A DNA stretch of 64,000 nucleotides from Pholiota molesta (lineage: Eukaryota > Basidiomycota > Agaricomycetes > Agaricales > Strophariaceae): contig JACGCK010000104.1 of assembly GCA_014925825.1 (NCBI GenBank), forward strand, positions 62,001 to 126,000, in the 5' to 3' direction. Position 1 is the first letter of the stretch; each line of letters starts with the position of its first letter. Positions 57,857 to 64,000 of this stretch are shown one piece after another. Below the pieces are notes generated by a model that was not told where the DNA came from, made no database searches, and saw only the letters and a list, made by a program, of their open reading frames with translations. Made by a program: the position numbers and the translations under genes.

Positions 57857-58818
57857 ACCTCTCTAATCTTCTGGCTAGACTTGCCATCCCTGAAGAGTTC
57901 CGCACAAAATCTTGCCTGGAGCTCGTTAACGGCGCAGCGCTACCCACTTCGAAAGATCCTCATCGTCCTGGAAGAGTGGAGACAAGCAGGTTCACGATAA
58001 GCCGTCTTCGCGTTGAGCGCCTTCAAGGCCAGTTCCACGTCCAGAGGGCATAATTGGTGAAGGATGCGCGAATCTTAGGGACCGCAAAAAGGCGCGATAC
58101 GTGTGTTATATACGTGTTATATGAAGCCACCGCCGGCTGTCCAATAAAAGTACATTAGTAAATGGGCCATGGTCTAAGAAGGTTACAATTTGCTGTACCG
58201 AGATATCCAAGCGCCCACTACCCCATTGCCCAACGCCCTCGCTTCACCCGCCTCCATCGAACCGCCATATGGCCATGGTCCGCGTTCGTACTCCATGTCA
58301 TTCTTGTTCGGATGTTCTGTCTGCTGGATGCACATATGGATCAGTTTTGTTAGAGCTGGCATGCAATATCGACTTCCTACCGATATAAGCGCCCAATATT
58401 AAAGCGCAAACTTGAACATATGGGATTGTCGAGACTTCTGACTTCTTTTTTTTTTTGGTCCTGTACACATAACGATTGAAAGAACACTATTTAGTCTATG
58501 TATGTATTTATGAAACTAGTATACACCGTACATTCAATTCCACAGTGCCACCCACCCAGGAGCATATATGGTGGTGGTATGACGAGAAGAGAGAAAGCGT
58601 GTGAAGATAGCGAGGCCCAGTTGGTATGCGCCAGAATTTCGCCCGCAGTTTGTCACGTGCACCACTCTGCCCACCGCGGCCTATTGAAGATCACATGGTA
58701 ATCTGATGGCCAAAAGTTGCCCTTTATCAACAGGACCCAAGATAGTATCTCACGCTTTCTCTTTCTCTTGTCTCACCACCATCTCACCCACTAAAGAAGT
58801 AGATTACAATTACACATT
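57857..58818. other. No gene recognised
   Basis: A T-run lies at about 58446. No motif-bearing frame was found. Confidence 0.4.
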
Positions 58819-60222
58819 TGCGTCGCTAAGTACGCTTTGGCCAGGCCAGTAAGTGCTTACTTTACAGTATGTAGATGTGTGATCAAAACAAATAAATTGC
58901 TCGCTCTTGTGCGTTGAGTAAAGCAAAGATGAGACGAGGAAATGAATGAAAGAAAAGATGTCATGAACATATGACGAATTACAGAGCTGGTCGTTCAGTT
59001 CACGTTAAACAAATGCTAATTCACATTCAACCTGCGTCTAACAGTACTGTACCATTCGCGAAATTTATTTAAGAACTTGAAAGGAAGTCGACATCGTCAA
59101 CCTCAACTTGACTTCATCCCATCTGAATTCAAGTTATTCTCCCTCATTTATGGCGAGAACAAAGCACAAGCCTAGAGGAGCCATTGGAGCCATTGTCACT
59201 ACCACTGGAAGGCGTCCTACATCCAAGCCAGCAAGCCAACAACATAGGGAAAAAACCAGGTGCATGCGCACTGGCAACCACACTCGCCACCCGTTGTGCC
59301 AGGCCAAAGGCAAAATTGAAAAGCGCCTGTTCGCCATCTGGGAGTCATAGGTATGTCTGCTATCAATTTACCTACACTTCCATTGACATGACATTCCTTT
59401 CTCCTTTCTAGATCTCAGTGACTCTGATCATGAGCAGCAAACCTCCGTAGGCAAACTCAAAAAGCACCCATTCGCCATCTGGGGGTCATAGGTATATGAT
59501 CTGCTATTAATTTACCCTACACTTCTGTTGACATTCCTTTCTAGATATCAGTGACGCTGAATAGAAGGACTTGGACGGCGAGCATCACTGGAGAGCCTAG
59601 AGCTTGACGTGGGTGAGATAGTAGATACTGAATTTCGTCTTATTCATTCACTGTCTCGCAGCTTCGACTGGTACGGACGAGAGTATGGATGTTCCAATTG
59701 CAATGACAATATATATCATGCATCCGAGGTCCAGAATTAAGCGGGTACCCCATACCACATTCATCGCCATTGGCAATTAAAGGACAAGTATCAGCAAAGA
59801 CAACTCAAAGCACACATCACAATAAAATCTACCTCGTTTCGTCGCATACGGGATGTCAGCTGCACCTTCTTCGAGCTCTTGCAGTAGTGCACTAGCCGTT
59901 TATATTGTTTTGCATCTGTATAGCGGACAATCTGAGTTATCTATTGGACTTGGGAAGAATTTCGCGTGAGTTGCGGTCACTAATATTCGCGACGCTAACT
60001 ACGCTTTGGCCAGGCCCTGTTAAGTGCTTACTTTACAGTATGTAGATGTGTGATCAAAACAAATAAACTGCTCGCTCCTGTGCTATGAGTAAAGCGAAAG
60101 ATGAGACGAGTCGTGAACATATGACAAATAACAGAGTTGTCGCCCATAGGCTGGGCGGTCGTTCATGTTAAACAAATGCTAATTCACATTCAACCCGCAT
60201 CTAGTAGTACTGTACCATTCGC
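58819..60222. repeat. Pair of about 240-bp direct repeats flanking a small ORF
   Basis: 58819-59060 and 59987-60222 are direct copies, with small indels. Both contain TACGCTTTGGCCAGGCC, AGTGCTTACTTTACAGTATG, TAGATGTGTGATCAAAACAA, GTTAAACAAATGCTAATTC and CAGTACTGTACCATTCGC or TAGTACTGTACCATTCGC. The spacing is about 1.17 kb. No TG..CA ends were found, so they are not called LTRs. A segmental duplication or an unusual short element are both possible. Confidence 0.7.
59150..59350 (+). CDS. Possible small basic protein followed by a duplicated exon-intron segment
   Basis: The frame from ATG 59150 gives 66 residues, very basic, starting MARTKHKPRG and ending FAIWES before TAG. Just downstream, 59320-59425 is repeated imperfectly at 59458-59555. 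Each copy contains TTCGCCATCTGGG(A/G)GTCATAG, then GTATGT or GTATAT, then a pyrimidine tract with TTTCTAG, which looks like an exon end plus an intron. Whether a spliced protein is made is unknown. The first five residues match histone H3, but nothing after them does. Confidence 0.35.
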   Translation: MARTKHKPRGAIGAIVTTTGRRPTSKPASQQHREKTRCMRTGNHTRHPLCQAKGKIEKRLFAIWES

Positions 60223-60236
60223 CTTCTTTTATCGAC

Positions 60237-60919
60237 TTATGCTGGGGCCAAACCGTGAGGCTGAAGAAGAGGTAACTTCAAGTTAAAGTCGCTACTTAGG
60301 ATTACACCGTCACGTTCACGCTTTCCAGCTATTGAAGACCTTCCAGAGCCGCTACCACTATATTGCCAAAGGATTCTGAAGGCATCGATCTTGTTTTCGA
60401 CTGCGAGGAGGCCGATGAACAATTTTGATTGACGGCCACGTCCTGGGTCAATGTTTAGACACAAGAACTAAAAACATCAATAAAATACTCACTTTGCAAA
60501 AATTCTCGATCTCGTCAAGCTGCTCGGGCTTGCTCGGGTCGAAGTTTCTTGTATGATGCATACCGCAAAGTCACAGCGGTTAAATTGCCGGGTGAAGGCT
60601 CCATTAATTGAGCCTGTGCTGTGGCAGGAATATCCTCGTCGGGCTCAGTGTCGCCACCATGATCCTCTTCAAGTTCATTGTCCTGCCCACGGGTTCTCTT
60701 TCCCAACACCTGAGGTGGCGGGCTCAACCTAAACATGGCATCTTCTAAGGCCTGTTCAGCGGCGGTAAGGAAGATGACAGCACCTTCCCTCTGAAGCAGG
60801 CGGCGACGAGTCTGCGAAGTGGTGGATGATGATGATTGGGATGATTGAGACTGAGCAGCGCAGGCGGCGTCAGGAGATTTTACAGGCATTGAAGTAGGTG
60901 CCATTGTGGAAATTATCAA
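60237..60919 (-). pseudogene. Hypothetical gene inactivated by a 10-bp tandem duplication
   Basis: The first exon (from 60919 or the in-frame ATG at 60904) encodes a Ser/Gln-rich start, LQREGAVIFLTAAEQALEDAM, LSPPPQVLGKRTR and an acidic stretch, then LRYASYKKLRPEQ. There the 10-bp word at 60521-60530 is repeated at 60531-60540 (TGCTCGGGCT, TGCTCGGGTC on the plus strand), so the frame runs into TGA at 60515. Without one copy the frame would continue as LDEIENFCK to a GTGAGT donor near 60493. The next exon then reads IDPGRGRQSKLFIGLLAVENK. From memory, similar KKLRPEQ-type proteins are multicopy in mushroom genomes and of unknown function. Confidence 0.55.
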
Positions 60920-62614
60920 ATATACTCAAAGAAATTACTACGACCCTTTATATATTTTCCGAGTCATGTAAACTTTATCATGACTGTTGATAACCAAAAA
61001 TGACTCAGAGTCGGAAATGACATACAACGTAGCGTATTTCTGACACACTGACAACACTGACACCACTTGACACTGACACCTCGTCACTGTGATGCCTTGG
61101 GTTCGAGGGACTTCGTGTGCCAAGAAGTAGGTGAAGCAAAGAGAGGAAGGGACGCGGAGAGCGTCCACCCGCCTGGCTAGGCGTAGAGAAGGCGAAGCGA
61201 GGGAGGAACGAGGCTGTAGATGTCTCGGGAGGACGTGTCACCCTCGTCAGCAAGGCGGTTGCAGGGTGCCCAGCCAGCGAGGGTAGAGAGGATTTTCTCA
61301 GACCAGACGTGAGCTCGACAGCGTAGAAGGAGTAGTATATGATGATGAAGTAGATACATGACATAGTACATTACGAGACAGATGTTAACTTAACTAAGGT
61401 GTTAAAAATGATAACCTAGAGTCCTTATCGCTTCAATTCAAACTTGGAATATTCATATATGCTGAAAATTTTCCCTTAGTTTCAAACCTTAAGCTTCTGG
61501 ATTCCGATTCAAGCCCGCAACACCACCAAGCAACCAATGATGGAGCGATGTAGAGTAATTCAAATGTTTGTGAAATTCGTATCGGGCTCTTCCAACAGGC
61601 TTAAATAAAATGTGTACATATGTGTAATGAATCAAGTCTTGAAGATATTCGGACGGACTCGTATAAATTGTGCACAAAATCCACCATCAACCCACCTGCA
61701 CCCATGCACCCACACCAAAAAAGAGTGGAACGAGAACCTATGTAGATATTGGGCGGTACATGTAGCATTAAGCACTAAAGTATATAACGCTTGGTTCAAT
61801 ATATTTGCATTGTATTATAGACACAATTTCCAAGATACAATAATTGGCGCAAAATTTTGCCACTGATGACGAAAAGCTACAAGATACACCTGATAAACAT
61901 TTTGAATTGGATTTCGGGACTAAATGAGGTGTTAGCTTTTTTGCGCACGGTGTACGGAAGCAAGCCCACTCACCAAGAAACCAAACTTCAAGAATCAAAA
62001 CTGCCTGATAGATAGTAAGATACCTGTGTATCCTAATGTGAAGTTCAGAGCAACTTACCAGATTGGAATCATTCTTCGTCTCATGCTCCAAATCGTTCTC
62101 CAGGACCACATCGAGTCGAATCTTCTCCATCGAAACGTTGGAGGTCGACCGTCGGGAAACAAGTGGATGCCCCCAATGTAATGTCCCTGTTCGCAGAATA
62201 TATGCGCTGTCAGGTGCGAATCCGCGCCATGGGGCCTGCCCCTCGTTAGTTCATTAGAGTAATTACCTGCAACAGTTAATAAACAGATTCAGTTAGGTCA
62301 CCTAAAAATTGTGTAGCGGGAGTAGTTGCAGGTGGGACCAGTCCTGTTAAATTAGAAGGTGGGCGCGGGGGTGAGGCGGGAGTAACCTCCTTGGTAGGAG
62401 GCGGAGATGGGAGAACTGCTGGCCAAATCGGTGGTGAAGCTGGAACAAATTCTCTTGAAGGTGGTGATGTCAAGTCACATGCATCCTTCTGTTCCTACTT
62501 GTCAAATCATTGTATTTTGATTTGAACCATATGAAGTTATGTGCTTGGTATTAAGTGCAAAATGTGCCAAATGTAAAGCAAAAATGAAGAATATGGTAGG
62601 CATTGTAGTCTATA
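60920..62614. other. No gene recognised
   Basis: Candidate frames at 61005-61371 and 61768-62130 lack motifs. A Pro-rich frame at 62473-62276 on the minus strand (FVPASPPIWPAVLPSPPP) could be an exon, but no partners were found. Confidence 0.4.
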
Positions 62615-63964
62615 TTAGTGATGGTGGCGCTTGACCTTTGGAGGATTGGCAGAAGAATCATCTAACCTTCTTTTGGGAGCCCTGGTTCTGGTCTTGTTGG
62701 TGACGACAGGCCAAAATAACTCTTCACCAAGGAAATAACAATCATCACCAGGCGTCAAACCATTATCGTAGATCTCCTGGAAGCCTTATAGATTTTGTTA
62801 ATTCTCGGTCATTCAATATAGAGAAAACAAAGGCCTCACTCCATGGTTGATATGAAGGGTCTGGTGCAGGGCGCCGCACAGGGTTGAATTTTTTGGTACC
62901 CTGACATCGCATGTCCATGTCATGACTCCCCTCGGAAGATTCAGCTTCCAAATCCTTCGAAAATTTGCCCCAAGTATCATTCATCCATGGCACAGCAGTC
63001 ATGGCCCACTTCAGTTGCTGCTCAAGGGCTGATGATGGAATGGGAACCTCTTTCTGCTTATAGCCTTCGTCTTCCTCCTGCTCCTGTGCATCATCCACCT
63101 CTGCCTCATCTACATCCATCCCCCCATCAGCGCGCTCCTCCTGCTCTTGCAGCCATTGTTTGTTATAAGTTGCAATGCATATGCCTTGTCGTATAAGGTA
63201 GTGCAACTCGAAGTCCTGGATAGTCATGATGTTTTCTTCATCATCTACATTGCCACTTGGATGACTTGAATTTTCTTCATCCTCCTCAGCTTTCTGCAGG
63301 ATGTACCTTGAATCCAGCCATCGGATGAGCTCCAAAGCTAGACCTCTGCCATATACGATTCTCCTACGATCCTCCTTCGGAATTGTGTTGTCATCGTATT
63401 GCTCCATGCGGAGAGACGCCATTTCAGTCTGCCCTCTTGTTGGATATGAGCGCCTGTCAAGAACATTGAACAATATGCCAATGTGGCAGAGGGTCAAAAA
63501 TTCAACGACGCCATCGATGTCGCTCAAGTTAGGAAGGTGTGTGGAATCTATAAAAAATGTCAAGAGTTTCTCAGATTAATAAATAGAGTCAGCTGCGGTG
63601 TACCTGCATAGTCTTGTTCGCGTATAACAAAAGCAAGATGGAAGAAATGCAGCATGCGCAGGAGAAGAGCGCGGGCGGGAGGATGGGAGGCATTCGTAAT
63701 TACTTCTCCCATTACTAGACAGTGTACGATTCCATAAAACGTATCGGATAGGGTGTTTGGGCTATAGAAGTAGAAACCATGTGTGATAGAATTTTCAATG
63801 GTGTACACCATATGTGGTGTATTTGGTTTCATGATTCTATGATATCCATTAAGTTGGGACTCGGAATCAAGAAGGCTACTGCACTTACAGCGTCGTCCCA
63901 GCTGCTAGATAGACTGCTTCATACTCCCATTCACCAGAGGTTGCATCCTCTGCAGCAAACCCCC
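62615..63964 (-). CDS. C-terminal part of a JmjC-like protein (5' end outside the window)
   Basis: Four exons are visible: 63964-63889, 63836-63604, 63547-62840, 62784-62615, all in phase. The 63964 boundary is a splice acceptor, so the gene continues past base 64000. The first two exons give EWEYEAVYLAAGTTL, then MKPNTPHMVYTIENSITHGF and YSPNTLSDTFYGIVHCLV, the pattern of the last strands of JmjC domains in mushroom proteins (product-limiting turn, RPNTPH.V.T). JmjC proteins are 2-oxoglutarate oxygenases, often histone demethylases; the metal-binding HxD would lie upstream and is not visible. The long third exon has an acidic, Glu/Gln-rich region (DAQEQEEDEGYKQKE). The last exon, reached through a GTGAGG donor, ends in a basic TRAPKRRLDD tail, a possible nuclear signal. 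No function is proved. Confidence 0.65.
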
Positions 63965-64000
63965 CTGTAAAGAGGCGCAAGGACGAGAAGAAATGATGGT

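Noticed and set aside
59150..59350. Histone H3-like start MARTK
   Set aside because: Similarity ends after five residues; the rest lacks any histone fold pattern.
58819..60222. Direct repeats as LTRs of a short retrotransposon
   Set aside because: There are no TG..CA ends, primer-binding site, polypurine tract or retrotransposon coding sequence between them.
1..64000. tRNA and rRNA genes
   Set aside because: No segment with a convincing B-box (GGTTCGANNCC) in a cloverleaf context, and no rRNA-like conserved stretch, was seen by eye; a dedicated scan such as tRNAscan-SE would be decisive.

Overview
The window looks like nuclear DNA of a mushroom-forming basidiomycete (Agaricomycetes). The evidence is internal: genes are cut by many introns, mostly 45-65 bp with GT..AG ends. 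Ty3/gypsy chromodomain retrotransposons are present, and several protein families typical of Agaricomycetes occur (DUF6698, a TKL-type kinase with a C-terminal C1 zinc finger, an F-box fragment, a JmjC tail). No database search was run; every family call rests on motifs read by eye. Exon models were built by hand and checked for reading phase.

Layout. 1-12.2 kb is a transposon-dense, gene-poor block. It holds the 3' end of a gypsy element with its LTR, inserted into an older antisense gypsy remnant; a pair of diverged direct repeats; a 735-bp hAT-like miniature element with a perfect target-site duplication; a decayed repeat-associated gene; and a 1.9-kb giant palindrome packed with 29-bp palindromic tandem units. 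12.3-41.8 kb is a gene-dense island: a two-RRM Hrp1-like RNA-binding protein, a VHS/GAT trafficking protein, a family-3 beta-N-acetylglucosaminidase-like enzyme, an unrecognised nuclear-looking protein, a protein kinase with a C1 finger, an ACOT9-like acyl-CoA thioesterase carrying several frameshifts, two tail-to-tail paralogues encoding a multi-pass membrane protein, a secreted polyamine-oxidase-like flavoenzyme and a DUF89/ARMT1 phosphatase-like gene with five microexons. 42.9-44.7 kb is a nearly uniform tandem array with a period of exactly 147 bp. 44.9-62 kb is largely a gene graveyard: a frameshifted DUF6698 gene, a broken septation-kinase C-terminus, an F-box relic, an EPSP-synthase fragment of an AROM gene, and other decayed hypothetical genes. 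The window ends in the C-terminal part of a JmjC-like gene that continues beyond base 64000.

The intact genes are unrelated housekeeping or metabolic functions and do not form a pathway cluster. The VHS/GAT protein acts in endosomal sorting, the Hrp1-like protein in mRNA 3'-end processing or export, and the GH3 enzyme in GlcNAc-linked sugar turnover. The most unusual items are the CCHC zinc knuckle placed after the chromodomain of the gypsy element, the foldback element, the nucleosome-length 147-bp satellite, the convergent membrane-protein paralogues that share a 24-nt exon, and the microexon-rich ARMT1 gene.
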